From Aulostomus chinensis (Eukaryota > Chordata > Actinopteri > Syngnathiformes > Aulostomidae): 64,000 nt of DNA. Below the pieces are notes generated by a model. It searched no databases. It saw only the letters and a program-made list of their open reading frames with translations, and had not been told where the DNA came from. This document shows positions 1 to 12,362 of this stretch, in pieces. The stretch spans positions 19,004,677-19,068,676 of the forward strand of contig JBBMOA010000020.1 of assembly GCA_037954235.1 (NCBI GenBank), given 5' to 3'. Each line of letters starts with the position of its first letter. Position 1 is the stretch's first letter. Both the position numbers and the translations under genes were made by a program.

Positions 1-163
1 CTTCATGAAACAACTTAATTAAGTGTGACTTTGCGCAAACAAAGGATGTGCATCTCTAAAATCTGTCAACAAATCAAGCTTTCATGGAATTAATCATCTG
101 GTACAATGCTGACATTGTTTAAAGCGAAGATAAGATAGGCTTTATTGTGCTCAAGGAAATTTG

Positions 164-167
<4 letters not shown>

Positions 168-207
<40 letters not shown>
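168..207. repeat. (CA)n microsatellite
   Basis: About 20 uninterrupted CA units. The short cysteine/valine-rich ORF on the opposite strand is only a translation of this repeat. Confidence 0.95.
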
Positions 208-209
<2 letters not shown>

Positions 210-574
210 ATTAATGCCGTTGAAAAATACAGATAACATACAAGTTAAACAATAAATGCACGCATCGACCACAGTCTACATAAAAGAGGTGGATATCGCC
301 ACTATTTTGAGCTCATCGTCGCTAGATTTAGCTCGTAAATCAGAACGTACCCAAGCCCTGTTTTATCACCTCTTTCACTCCAAAGGGAGCCACAAATCGA
401 ACGGAACGCTGTACAGGGACGACAAAATCCTGAACAAAATCGCAGAATTCTTTATGTGAATTTGTGGACTGGAGATGAACTAGATTCGACAAAAACTCAA
501 CGCTTCACGAGTTCATTGCGTGGTTCAGGTTCGGACTACACGAAGGTAACAGCAGACTTTTGGCTTCAACACTT

Positions 575-660
575 CAACAAGGGAATCTTTTTTGTTGCTT
601 ACCTTTGGATCCTTGGCTGTGAAGATGAAAAAGGAAAATTGGTGATCATTATTTCGATGA
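575..660 (+). repeat. Dispersed direct repeat, copy 1
   Basis: A stretch around the words ttacctttggatccttggct and gatgaaaaaggaaaa recurs in the same orientation near 2424-2500. The two copies flank the BEL/Pao-like remnant at 1.5-1.9 kb, so they may be parts of its terminal repeats, but I cannot define LTR ends. Confidence 0.6.
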
Positions 661-1499
661 ATCATGGTAGAAGTTGGACATACCTTTGTTGTGGTTCTGC
701 TGAGGGAAGCCTAGACTATTTTATATGGTAGTTTTTGTTTTAGCATGCCACCTTCTGGACAGGTACGGCCACTGCACTTAGAGGTGTGCACCCATTGCGG
801 GGGTCAAGGGTCAACTAAGATGGCTGCTTCCAGTTAGTTGTGTTTGGAAGCATGAAAGCAGGCCTGGCAAGATAAGGTTTTTCAACACGCAATTATAAGT
901 AATTATCAAGCACGTTTTGGATTATTGTTGACAGCTGGGTTTGTGTGTTCATCACCTCATCACCCTTCCACCATCCCATCACCAACTCGGATCCTGACAA
1001 CAACCAGAAACAACAATGGTGAGTCAGCAAATGTGTAAGGCCTGCCTGTGAACCTGCTTATGGGAAATTGGAATTTATGTTTGAAAAATGGAAAGTGGGA
1101 CCTACAAATTGAATAACCTTGCCAATGTGGGCAATTGGGATCGTGATGTGGACACATTTCATTAATTTGGACTTGATTGGAAAACTTGGAACAATGGAAA
1201 GTGCCGATCATGCCGTGGAACCAAAATGTTTGTTTGGAAGTTTGAATTGCGACTTTGCGACTGCAGTGCCAATGCCATTTGAAGACTGAAACGAACGCTT
1301 TGGAAATGTTTGACATATGAACGACTATGAAAGTGTGCTCAACTGGAACTGGAACTGGAACCAAATAAGACTATTCAAGTAAAACACAAACGGGAAATTG
1401 AATCAGTCATCAAAACTGAGTTGAATTTCAACTGCATTAAAACTTCTAAAAGGACAATGTCAGCAAAAGGTGAAAAATGGGTTCCAAAACCCACCCTTG

Positions 1500-1895
1500 G
1501 GGGAACAATGGAAAAGTCACGAGGAAACATAAATGATATTTTGTGCTGGAATTATTGTCTCGGGAAGAGGCATTTGATGATCGCTTGATCAGGTTCCAGC
1601 CCAAACTGACCGCCATGCATGAGTTCCAAGCTGAGGTCAGTCAATGGCTCAGCCTTGCTCCGACTGAACTCCAGCTTCAAGCTGATGAGGAGATAAGAAA
1701 GGAGGATATTCAAAGCCATACAGCAAGAGCGTCACAAGCAACTGCAAGAACGTCAGGATCCTCAGAAAAAGTGTCGTGAGGCTGGAGCCGAGCAAGCCGC
1801 CTTGTTGGCACGCCAGGCCGCATTGGAGGAAAAGCTGGCTTTGGATAAACAGGAGGCTGAACTGAAAGCCGAGAGAGAACAGCTTGCAGACTGGT
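1500..1895 (+). mobile_element. BEL/Pao-like gag remnant (broken)
   Basis: Two reading frames carry gag-like peptide. The first (about 1543-1779) has an F-x-A-E-V-x-x-W-L type segment. Another frame from about 1705 reads as a long charged Ala/Glu/Lys/Gln-rich coiled-coil stretch (AALLARQAALEEKLALDK), typical of the middle of BEL/Pao gag proteins in fish. A frame change separates the two, no pol follows, and a SINE begins about 70 bases downstream. I infer a dead fragment. The 730-1500 stretch upstream has no clear coding signal and could be its 5' LTR or leader. Confidence 0.45.
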
Positions 1896-1967
1896 GATGA
1901 TGATGATGATGGTGATGGTGATGATGAGGAGGAGGGAAATGAGGGTGAATGGAATTATGAGAGGGCG

Positions 1968-2330
1968 GCACAGTGGTGTAGTGGTCAGCACTGTCGCCTC
2001 GCAGCAAGAAGGTTCCAGGTTCGAGCCCCGGCTGGAGCACGGAGTCTTTCTGTGTGGAGTCTCCATGTTCTCCCTGTTCCTGTGTGGGTTCTCTCTGGTA
2101 CTCCAGCTTCCTCCCACAGTCCAAAGACATCAAGAGGGGACGAGGCTGATTGATACTCTAAATTGACCGTAGGTGTGACTGTGAGTGTGAATGGTTGTCT
2201 GTCTCTATGTGTTGGTCCTGTGATGGACTGGTGACCTGTCCAGGGTGAACCCCGCCTCTCGCCCGAAAGCAGCCCCCCACAATCCTTAACAGGATAAGCA
2301 GAAGAAAATGGATGGATGGATGAATAATTA
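1968..2330 (+). mobile_element. tRNA-derived SINE (family A), copy 1
   Basis: Starts with the family motif ggcggcacagtggtg, carries a Pol III B-box-like GGTTCGAGCCC, and ends in a (GATG)n tail at about 2310-2325. The same roughly 350-base unit occurs at 8581, 26417 (reverse), 38725 and 52803. ORFs within it, including the peptide STRENPHRNRENMETPHRK on the reverse strand, are not genes. Confidence 0.9.
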
Positions 2331-2423
2331 TTGCTCCATTTTGACTTTTTTTTGTATTATTTGCTTTACAGCAGTACCGACACGGGGCCGGGGTGTTGGA
2401 GCCGTTATCCCTGGAAGGGAGTA

Positions 2424-2535
2424 TTTTTTTGTCACTTACCTTTGGATCCTTGGCTGTGGAGATGAAAAAGGAAAACTGATTATAATTACTGAGATGATGA
2501 GTAATGGTGAAAAAAAATGGGACCTGCAATTAATT
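2424..2535 (+). repeat. Dispersed direct repeat, copy 2
   Basis: Matches the stretch at 575-660 with scattered substitutions (gtcacttacctttggatcct, then gatgaaaaaggaaaact). It lies directly after the SINE at 1968-2330, so together with copy 1 it brackets both the gag-like remnant and the SINE. Confidence 0.6.
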
Positions 2536-3479
2536 TAGTTAGATAATCTACGTTCACGTAAAGTTAATGTTTCTTTTTTCTGCAGTACAAAGTGAACTTT
2601 GGGTTTCTGGTATGAAACCCTCCGTGTTGTACTTTGTCAAATTTGACCCTGTTTCAAGTTTTTCTTTTCGTCAGGAATGAGTTGTAGTTTCATGTAAATT
2701 AGGTCGTTTGACCCTAAATTCCAGAAAGTATTCTAAAACTTCTGATGATCAGTTGGAATAAAGTACACTCAAAGTTTGTAACTCTATGCCTCACGAATGA
2801 TCAAAGTGATCAGAGTCATTTTTAATCTTGGGAGGATGACGAGTGACAATGTTAATGGACAAAAGTGATGCTTCAGACAGGTTGCGCAACAAAGACAGTT
2901 CAGCAATTTTTGTGTTCGGCGCTGTAACACAGCAGGACTTTATCATTTTTCCTGCCTTCCAAGACTCGGAAACTAATAATGGACTGTATTCATGTCGCTG
3001 TCCTACTCTTAACTTATGTAAAACAGCAATATTAGGCTAGCTTGACTAATTAGCTGGGACCAAATGACAAACGAGTGGTCCTGTACAGAAGCTTAAAGAC
3101 ACACAACTGTAAGTAACGTAATGAGGGATTAGAGGGGCGCTTTAGTGGAAGCCTTGTGTGCCATTAACCATTAGCTAAACTAGCCTAACTGCTGTTTTAC
3201 ATAACATGAAAACAGTTCGCCCTGAGTCATTCATTCGTTTCTGACTCCTTGAAAGCAGGAGAAACACAGTTAAGCCGTTCTACATGATGTCCTTGGATAA
3301 TTAATATACTTTCATCTCCATTAGTAAGCCTCCCTGCTTTGGATTAATACAGTTACTGCAATACCTATCTGGTCAGTACCCCAACAGCAATTAGAAGGAC
3401 AAAAAAACTCACACATGAGGGTAAATTAATTCCGTTTGGATGACTTTCACTGCCGGCATATTTTCCTTCTTTATTCAGA

Positions 3480-3640
3480 ACCTTCAAGTGCAGCTGTAGT
3501 TCAACAGGAACCTCTTAACCTGGAGGCAAAACGTTCCAGTTCCCTCATGACAAGCACCCGCAATTTATTACCCACCATTACAGAAACCCAGAATCAAATA
3601 CCTACCAGTCTGACTCTTAATTCCTACGGTCCCGCTATGG
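3480..3640 (+). other. Possible exon of an unrecognised gene
   Basis: An open frame of about 54 codons (Ser/Thr/Pro/Gln-rich, containing LNLEAKRSSSLMTSTRNLLP) is preceded by a good acceptor (tttattcag) and followed by a possible donor (ATG then gttagtc). The composition is protein-like, but I recognise no family. Its reading phase does not join directly to the similar stretch at 5998, so an intermediate exon would be needed. It may be chance. Confidence 0.25.
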
Positions 3641-5997
3641 TTAGTCAAATTCTTTTGCTATGTAACACAATAACAAGATGTGAACTTTGGTCAAGGCCTT
3701 GCTACGAGCGTGTGTATGTGTGTGTGGTCTGACCAGTGCCCACATCCTCTTAGAGCAACAACATGGCCACCTAGGAGACACACATCCATTCCTCAATTAC
3801 CTCCCTGCCTCCCTCCGTCCATACCGCCATCTTTCACTCTTCGTTCCCACTGACGGGAAGGTGGCTGGAGGTCGTGACGTGCGTTACGTTACACAAGGTC
3901 ACCATAGTTTGCCTTCCTGCATTTTTGCCCCTGGTTACGTTCCTCTGCACAAATAGTGGCCAGCTAGACGTATAGGAGATGAGTTAAAGTGGGCAAACAA
4001 AGATGGCATTTGATTTGTTCACAAAACAAGTGAGAGGGAGGTTGTTGAGAGCTGCCCTACTTTCTGCATTCTCACAGTTTAATGAATCAATGTACAGCTT
4101 GCTTTAAAGGTGCAGTGTGTGGAATTTAAGCTTGACAATTGACAGGAAAGGAGGATGATATTCTAACTCTGTTTGTATTTCGTATTTTCTAACAAGAAAC
4201 TAACAATTTCTCATGTGTCACTGGCCTAGAATAAACATATCTACTGTTTATGCTCATGATGTGGTGCCATCCCACTTGTACAATATGCAATAGCAGTGGA
4301 TTCCTAACACACGGAATCTACAAAATTGGACTTTACAAGACTGTTCATCTGTGATACATCGTAATATTGATGTGAAGGAGAAAAAAAACAACCTTGAAAA
4401 CTTGTAAAAAGATGGGAATTAATTCACCGCCCCGGAGCGTCAGTTTCACAGTAACGCATAGCAAGTAAACAAAGAACAAAAACTAGAGGACAGCTCAACT
4501 CCTTCTTGTTTTGCACTAAAATTTCTTTGCCTCATTCTCTTTTTTTTTTTTCTTTTTTTTTCTGCCCCTTTCAGCATTTCCAGTAAGTTGCATGACTCAG
4601 GAGGTAGAGAGGCTTTCATCTGAGGGTAAAATGGTTTAATCCCCATCTCCCGGGACTGGGGACAAACTTTCCAAACAGTGTTTTGAGCAAATGTAGGTTA
4701 TCAAAACAAGTTCCTTGAAGTGATCAGTTAAGTTTCTTCTGATTTTAAACGTGTGATTACCAGTGCATGCGGTGTAGGGATCAAACATGTCCTGTCAACT
4801 ATTCTTTTTTTATATATATATATATATATAAGTGGTTTGAAAAGCCTTAAATAGTTCATGGCTGCTCAGTTCAAACCAGGCCAAGAAGTGTCATCCCTGA
4901 GCGTCAAAACTATGTGTGGTGTCAGGTCGTCATGTGGTGAAGTCACATGACTCACGCTTTTCAGATGAGGAACCCATGTTTCCATTCATATATGTAAAAA
5001 AAGACAGAAAGAATGAATAAAATACAAGTTTCAGGACACATCATCACACTGGTGCCTGATGTGTCCATTAATATATAAAAGAATTACAATGTCCACACCT
5101 GTTCCAGTTTTTGTTAAACCTTTAAGCCTCTTGATTGCCTCAGATTTTTTTGATTTGTTGTCTTCTTGGGTCCTCAAACTGAAGAGGGACACCTTTCTGA
5201 ACCCAAGCACTCCTCCAAAGATCCCTTTTTTTGTTTTTGTCCTGTAGAATATTGTTGTAAGGGATTAGGTTACAGTCTGCAACGTCACCGCTAGATGTCA
5301 CTAGATCCTACACACCTGAGATAAAACGTTTAAATGAAAGTTAAAGCTTTTTGGAACAACTAGAAAGAAGTTAATGCAGAAGATTTATGAAGAATTATGC
5401 ATTTTTTTTTTCAACAAGAGCAGGGTGAAAACTAATGTTGTCGAGGTTTAAAGAGTGAATGAGAGCAACAATCAGAACTGCTTTATGATAACAACAACAG
5501 CCGGTGAGCTGTCTGCCCAGGAAAAATCTATATTAAGTTTTTTTTTTTTGTCCCTATATGATGCAACAGCCTTAAAGAGGACAGGCTGTTTATAATATTC
5601 ATTATTAATATCCAATATTTGTCAAAATCAGTCTAAAATAAATGAATGCATCCACAATATTGACTTTTTGTGTGTTCTAAAGTGCAGAGGGAATAAACAG
5701 CTCTGCACAGGTGTACGGTTTCTTCCGTGTGCTAGCTGGGAATTTTAACTTTGAAATGGCAGGTGGTTTCCTCTCCGTGTGGAACATCCTGTCACATACC
5801 TGAGAGCTACTTCCTCTACAGAAAAACATCAATATTTACCAAAATACACAGAAGCCTCTGAATCTAAAAAAAAAAAAAAGTAAAAACCTCCCTTGCTTGT
5901 TCTTCTGTTCTAGTGCCAGTCAGCATCGCTTTGCATCCCACCGATGCCAGCTGTACCTCATCTTTATTTATGGCTTTTTTCCCCACTAATATTTCTT

Positions 5998-6156
5998 TTC
6001 AGAGAAAGTACACCACAGAGAAGAAGTTTTAACAGCATTCCTCCGACTGTAGCTGGACACCAAAGTAAAGTTTACATTCCTGGGCTGCTGGGAGGAATGC
6101 TGCCCACTGGGGCCTTGGACCCGGACCCAAGATTACACAGGAACAGGAACCACTGA
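5998..6156 (+). other. Possible terminal coding exon, gene unknown
   Basis: A strong acceptor (tatttcttttcag) precedes an open frame of about 50 codons ending in TGA at 6154-6156. Residues include KVYIPGLLGGMLPTGALDPD, which reads like real protein. A donor-like gtacaag follows at about 6177, after the stop. I do not recognise it. Confidence 0.25.
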
Positions 6157-6714
6157 TGGAGACTGGGATGCTCAGGTACAAGTAAACTACAGAAATGGCA
6201 ACAACACAGGATGTGATGATATAACGTCTGACTCAGCTTTGATCAAAGTTCAAGACCCGATGAGCAACAGCGTAAATACCAGATTACTATAAGTTTAAAA
6301 CCTCTTAGTAGTATTTATAGTAATATATGCGCAGAGTTGTTTTTTCTGCTGCATGTGAAAGCTGATTAATTCCTCATGAATTAAGTAACTTACGTAGCAC
6401 AGTACATGCTCTGAAGGATTAGATGTGTCATTCTCACAGGAGCGAACTTTAAAAAAAAAAAAAAACTACGACAGCATGAAAATAAAAGAAAGAAGATCAC
6501 ACAACCCCCCCCCCCCTTGAAAAAAAAAAGAAAAATCATGAAAGTATGCACAATGATACAGGATTCTTGATGTGAGTGTGTTGAAAATAAGATTTGGTTC
6601 AGATGGGCTGGAGGCTATTGCAGGATTTCTATGATTCTTATAGCTCTATCTGATAATCGTGATTAGCTGTGCTGCATCCTGGAGAAGAGGAGAGGCGAGG
6701 GAGTTGGGACAGGC

Positions 6715-6762
6715 GGGGGGTGGTGGTGGTGGTGGTGGTGGTGGTGGTGGTGGTGGGGGGGG
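6715..6762 (+). repeat. (TGG)n microsatellite with G runs
   Basis: Eleven or more TGG units bounded by G6 and G8 runs on the plus strand. The G-rich strand could fold into a G-quadruplex. Confidence 0.9.
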
Positions 6763-7150
6763 ATTGTCTCCCTCAAGGACACGTCTGCTGCTGTGTGAAG
6801 ACTTGAAGCTGAACAACCACTTTGAAGGACAGTCTGGACTTTGATCTAAGCTAATAAATATGGATCAGATCTAAAAAGAAAAAAAAATCTCATTCAGAGA
6901 TCTACAGAGAGACATCAAAGCTTTAAGTGGCTGTGATAAAAGCCTAATGCAGTTGAGTGGAGCTCCACATGCTCCTGAAAACTGGGAGAAATGATGCATA
7001 ACGGGCAGCTATTGTTGTTAGAGCTCATTAGAATGTTAAACGCGGTTTGTTTAGGTGTCATAAATAGAATTTTAAATGTAACTGTAAATAATGCACGCTA
7101 ATAGCATTTTAGTGTCTTGTTGTGGATTTGTTGGGATGGTGATTTATCCA

Positions 7151-7170
7151 GCACTGCCCCCTGCTGGCAG
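7151..7170 (-). promoter_or_regulatory. CTCF-like motif
   Basis: The minus strand contains CCAGCAGGGGGCAGTG, an almost exact match to the vertebrate CTCF core (CCASYAGRGGGCRS). It lies in non-coding DNA upstream of nothing I can name. Occupancy cannot be judged from sequence. Confidence 0.5.
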
Positions 7171-8580
7171 CAATATTTACGGTCCTCAGTGATTATTTCA
7201 TTAAAAGCCACTTCTTCTCCAATGCTACTGTTTTACAATCTGCTCCAATGTGAAATAACTGTAGTGTCGTTTTGAGAGTTTACATAGAAACGGACTGATC
7301 TCTAAAATACTGTCACTAGGCAATAGAGTGGCGCTGGCATGATGGGTTTTTAAATGCCAAGATGAAGTTTAACGTCAACATTCATGGGTTTCCTCGACCA
7401 ACAATCAATGTTTTTTTTGCAACGCATTTTGGATGATTACGGAATACTGAATATTACTTTTGTTCACCAAAGCTAGCTTTTCGGTGTGATGACGCTTGTG
7501 TAGTCGTCTCGTTAGCCACTTGTTAGCAACTGTCGCTTTTTAAGACACATAAACGCTTGAAAAAATTCCGAAGAATGGTCTTAACTGACGTTTTTTTTGT
7601 CCTGTTAAACAAATACATGGAGCTAGTAACCCTGGAGCAGGTATTTAACTGAAATCCATTCAAAAATCCCTGTGACTTTGAGATGAGAGATCCAGACGTG
7701 CGACAATTCTAATTTACTTCTGGAATTTTAGGAGTCGTTTCTACGCCACTCTATATTAAATCCACATTGAACAGCTTATATTTTATTTGAACGGCAAATA
7801 CCTGAGTTTCTTTCTTCTCAGAGAACTTGGCCAAAAGAAACATTTACTGTACGTCACCTGTACTGTAATAATGACTTGTTTTGCAGGGCCAATCTCAGCA
7901 TACGCATGGAAAGAAACGTCTTTCTTTCCAGGTCATTTTTCTAATGACGCACCTAAAAGAGTGTTTGCCCAGATGAGCTACCTCTTTGGATCACAACAAA
8001 GTGAAACTTCCCTCACTGAGTCCGGGTTCTGATCTGATTCATGGTGCACAAACAGCCTCTGTGCTCCAGATATTTTTTTGCTATAATGACGGAGGGTCAT
8101 TAACACGTCACTTCCACACACAAGTTTGGCTTGGATTTCTGTCTGCTCGAACCATATTTGGATTCTGTTTTGGCATTTTCTTAAAGGTACTTTATGTAGG
8201 ATTGAAAACAAGCGACTGCCTCATTCTCCACACATAAAACCACTGTAGGGCGAGCATATTACTCGAAAGTTGTTTTTTAAAATAAGAAAAAGCTCATTTA
8301 CATACCAGATAACAAGGATCTCGAGTTACCAATCAATTCTTCGTTGCATTGTAAGCAGATACCGGCCAAAATTACTGACAATGACTGGAATAAGTTTGAG
8401 CTACGGTCCCCAGAGTGATAGGGCAGACCGAGTAGAAGAAGGCAAGCTAGCAGGGCTACAAGCTACACTAAAGGCTATGCAGACAAAAACTACTCCTCCC
8501 AGCCATGACAGGACAGCGGATATAAACAAGACAAGACGTTATCTGTGTCATATATTTTTTTAAACCATAAAAAATTACCG

Positions 8581-8945
8581 GGCGGCACAGTGGTGCAGTG
8601 GTCAGCACTGTCGCCTCACAACAAGAAGGTTGTGGGTTCGAGTCCCGGCTCCATCACAGGATCTTTCTGTGTGGAGTCTCCATGTTCTCCCTGTTCCTGC
8701 GTGGGTTCTCTCTGGTACTCCAGCTTCCTCCCACAGTCCAAAGACATCAAGAGGGGACGAGGCTGATTGATACTCTAAATTGATCGTAGGTGTGACTGTG
8801 AGTGTGAATGGTTGTCTGTCTCTATGTGTTGGCCCTGTGATGGACTGGTGACCTGTCCAGGGTGAACTTTGCCTTTTGCCCGAAAGCTGCTGGGATAGGC
8901 TCCTTAGCAGGAATAAGCGGAAGACAATGGATGGACGGATGGATT
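8581..8945 (+). mobile_element. tRNA-derived SINE (family A), copy 2
   Basis: A near complete copy. The A-box-like region is at about 8590-8602 (tggtgcagtgg), the B box GGTTCGAGTCC at 8635-8645, and the tail (GGAT)n at about 8928-8943. This is the clearest Pol III promoter of the five copies. It is not a tRNA gene, because no cloverleaf follows the B box. Confidence 0.92.
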
Positions 8946-11109
8946 ATAGTCTGCGTCAAAACATGGTTAAATTTCCAAGAGGGTCCATGTCAGGGTACCT
9001 CAACAAAGTTACAACATCCATTTGATGTGAAAATTCAACTTTTAACCACTAATATTTGGTGCTATAGTGAGCCCTTGTTGACAAGCTAGCCTGTTTGGGG
9101 ATTTTACGTACGGTACCTTTTAAATGTGGCAGTAAAATAAATGTGAAAACAGCTTCATAAAATTGCCGTCACGTCAAACTAAACACCTCTAACTACATTT
9201 AACACTGCACCAAACTTTCCTCTGCCCCCTTGGCTGTGACATTTCTGTTTAGAAGGAAAATCCTGCTCAGCTTTTTGCAGCTACCTGCTACTTTCTGTGT
9301 GTGTAACCACTCCAAAATATCCCCTGTTCTACTGACGCCCTGTTCAACCCGTTCCCTGCCTGAGTGATGTATTTACAACACTGTGTCCAAATCCTCCTCA
9401 TATCCCACCCTGCCAAGTCAACATTTTCCTTCTACGACACAGCAATCTGTTACTTCCACATCCAGGTCCAACTCCAACAAAGACCGTTCTAGCATGTGCA
9501 AGCAAACTATCGTCTGCTCGCTGATCTCATCCTCATCCTGAAAATCATTTCCTCCAGTCTATGGAATAAACCTGGCAATGACGTATAGTGTGGTTTTCTA
9601 CTCCAGTCATTAAAATTTGCCCAACAACAACAACAACAACAACGCTATAAACAAAATGATTTTTCAAGGTGTGTGTGTTTTGAGGGTATGCTTCTTTTTC
9701 TTTATTGCGTTCTTAACGGTTTATCGATTTTCAACGCGTTGATCGGGACATTTAAATCCTTTTTTTTTTTTTAAATTGTCATGACTGGATGTTAACTCTG
9801 AGAGTCTGCTATGATTCAGTCTGAGATGTCTTTCTCTGCTGAGTTCGTGCTTTTCTTAAGAAACAGGATGTCTTGCATCACAGATACAAGTGATGAAAGT
9901 ATTGAAGCATTTTCAGCAGTGCGGTTGAGTTCACCGGAGCTCAATTTATCTTAAACTGAAAATATATCATTTTCAAAATTCAAATTTTTTTTTCTCAAGC
10001 CACCTCAGCGTGGTTATATTGCTCCTGTATCACCCCAACAGGTATTTACTGCCCTCTGGTGGTGGACAGTGAGCAGTTATATGTCCAGTCAGCAACACTT
10101 GGAGGGGTAGAGGGAGCACTAATAAAGTGGGTTTTTTTTCTGGAACATGAACTGAATGTCCCCATCTTGGTTCATCAATTTGTCCCTTACACTAAGCCAC
10201 AGGTTCACGCACCAGCAAACTTTAAATCCAGAGTAATTATTAATAACGGTTTGAGTGATGAATGCTTTATGATGACCAATTAAACACCCGATGACCGTAA
10301 GGGTCACATGAGGATTTAATTAGGGTGATTATAGTCACGCTTACTTTATTTTTATTTCTATTACTGCTTCCAACAGTTCACTTTTTTTGCCATGACCTGC
10401 GTGAGCTCATCATCTAATTGCTGTCTAACTTCTTAAACTGTTTCTTTTCTCCTTCTCTTCCAAACTCCTTGAATTTCCATCAGATCCTGGCGGTGCCCGG
10501 AGGAAAAACCGCTCATCTTTCCCTCCTCTGCATTTTCCTCTCGCAGATGTGTCGATGTGTCAAGTTGATTCTGAAGTGATTCACACCAAAATGAACATGC
10601 AATGATGAACGGGGTAGGTCCAACTTTTAAAAGTGAAATATAAGCTTCTATCATCACATTTAAATTGTTGCCCCCAAAAAAAGAAGAAAAAAAAAGCTCC
10701 CTTTATATCTGCAGCAGCTGTTTATATTACTGACTCTGTTTTGATGATCGCCGAATGATTTCATATAAAATATCCATTTTTTTGTTTTGTTTTCATGACT
10801 GCACTTCAGTAAAAACAGAACCAAAAACAAAGCCTTTTTTTTTTTTTTCTTAATTTCAGTTCAACTTCTTGAATTCAAGCACGTTTTTAAATGAAACATT
10901 TGTCACTTTTGAGATTTCGAACCCTGGATCATAAAATCCCCTAAGACTCCCAGTTTGTTTTTCAGTTCCTTAAAACGAAATATAAAATGAAACATTGAAA
11001 AAAAACCACGCTAGAAGAAGACTGCCCCAGTGCTGTATTCATGTCAGACTATCAAAATTTAGGTAAAAGGTAAAAAAAAAAAAAAAATCACTAATTCAAA
11101 ATGGCTCTC
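8946..11109. other. Intergenic DNA, no gene seen
   Basis: AT-rich with poly-T runs and a short (CAA)n at about 9626-9641. Open frames are short and lack splice context. A CTCF-like motif lies at 10049. Confidence 0.6.
10049..10062 (-). promoter_or_regulatory. CTCF-like motif
   Basis: The minus strand reads CCACCAGAGGGCAG, a strong match to the CTCF core, in the same orientation as the match at 7151. Both sit on the 3' side of stx7. Confidence 0.5.
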
Positions 11110-12362
11110 CAGCTTCAGAACATTCAGGTCATTTATTCAGCACATGGCTGGCAGCTCATTCTCAATATTAAAAATGTACATTTGATCATATTTTTACATC
11201 TAGGTAAAAGAGCAAACAATTAATGCTACTTTTTTACTTTGGATGACAAAAAACAAAAAAACAATCAATCTTCCTCGAAGCAGGAATGTAGAAAAAAAAA
11301 GACAACTGATGATATCAGAGGAGTGTAAAGCCCCGAAATGACAAATCCACCCAGACAATGACAATCGAATACAGAAGTTGGATTAAAACAAAGCATAAAA
11401 AACAAGTCCTTCTCAGATATAAATGTACCTTGTTTAGTCTTTTCTGTTCGCAAGTTTTGTGCTGGTCTGTGCTGTGGTAGGGAATTCAATTGAACCAAAA
11501 CTTCTTATAGACTTCCAGTTTGTCTGAGCTTCATCAGTAAGAAACAAACAAAAACCTAATTTCTATTAACATTAGTGGAGTGTAAAAAGAAAACCATTTA
11601 AAATGAGCACAAACAACGCTGATTTATAATTTAAGCACTTCGACATCAATTGGAACTGAAATTCACTTAAAAGCACAGGTGGTAAGAGGTTAAAAGAGGG
11701 AGCAGTGCATTAGCATAAACAGCATTTGGTCCAAAAGTGTTGTTTTTTTTGTTTTTTTTTAACCTGACCAACAATTAGAACTGCCACAATACGACAGTGT
11801 GGGAAGACTCGTCCGAAAGCTGTTGAACTTTAACCTCGGTACAGGAAGTTGATGCAGCATTCAGGTTCAGCATCTCAGCATGGCAGAGTCAAAGGTTACG
11901 CACAAATGTGCCACCATGATAAACTTCCCCCCTCAACCACACAAATAATTAAAGCTGATTATCACAATCAAGCTACCAAGACCGGTTCTGATCAAGCTAC
12001 CAGGACCGGTTCTGATCCCAGTGAACGAGTGTGCAGGCCCAACAGAGACTCATTCATGAAGCGTTCTCACGCGCTAATTCCTGCTTACACACTACAGGAC
12101 TTTCTTAGCTCTCAGTTTAGTCTTCAAACCTGTACCCAGCAGTGAACCCCGGCCTTGCAGTTCTTTTAATTTTACAAGAGATAAACAATAAATGTCAGAA
12201 GCAGGGCTGTAGTCCTGTGGTGTGTAAGAACTAATTTGTGTTAAGAACATTTCGTGAGTGAGGCCAAGACTTGAGTAGAGATGGAGAAGGAGAGGATGGA
12301 CGGTGCTTTGTTCGTTTTCCAGACTGATGAATAAACAGGAGGGGAGGAGGAGGACCCAGCCT
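11110..12362 (-). other. stx7: Probable stx7 3' UTR
   Basis: This follows the stx7 stop codon on the minus strand and has no convincing coding frame. An AATAAA polyadenylation signal (plus-strand tttatt) lies at 11132-11137, about 1.2 kb after the stop. The end point is inferred from this hexamer only; an earlier signal could be used. Confidence 0.45.
11132..11137 (-). promoter_or_regulatory. stx7: Candidate stx7 poly(A) signal
   Basis: AATAAA on the minus strand, within the context CTGAATAAATGACC. Confidence 0.4.

Larger units (their letters stand above)
2540..8580. other. Intergenic DNA, no assignable gene
   Basis: Mostly AT-rich with poly-A/T runs (for example 4541-4561, 5865-5879), a short (TA)n near 4812-4830 and a (TGG)n tract at 6715. 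Two stretches look like exons and are listed separately. I found no other extended reading frame with protein-like composition. Confidence 0.6.

Noticed and set aside
1710..2166. ORFs reading STRENPHRNRENMETPHRK or LSVWSLHVLPVP (also near 8.6, 26.6, 38.8 and 52.8 kb)
   Set aside because: The same peptides recur at every family A SINE copy, in either sense; they are repeat translations.
8635..8645. tRNA gene suggested by a perfect B box
   Set aside because: The A box is imperfect, there is no cloverleaf or anticodon stem, and the unit is dispersed with an ATGG tail, so it is a SINE promoter.
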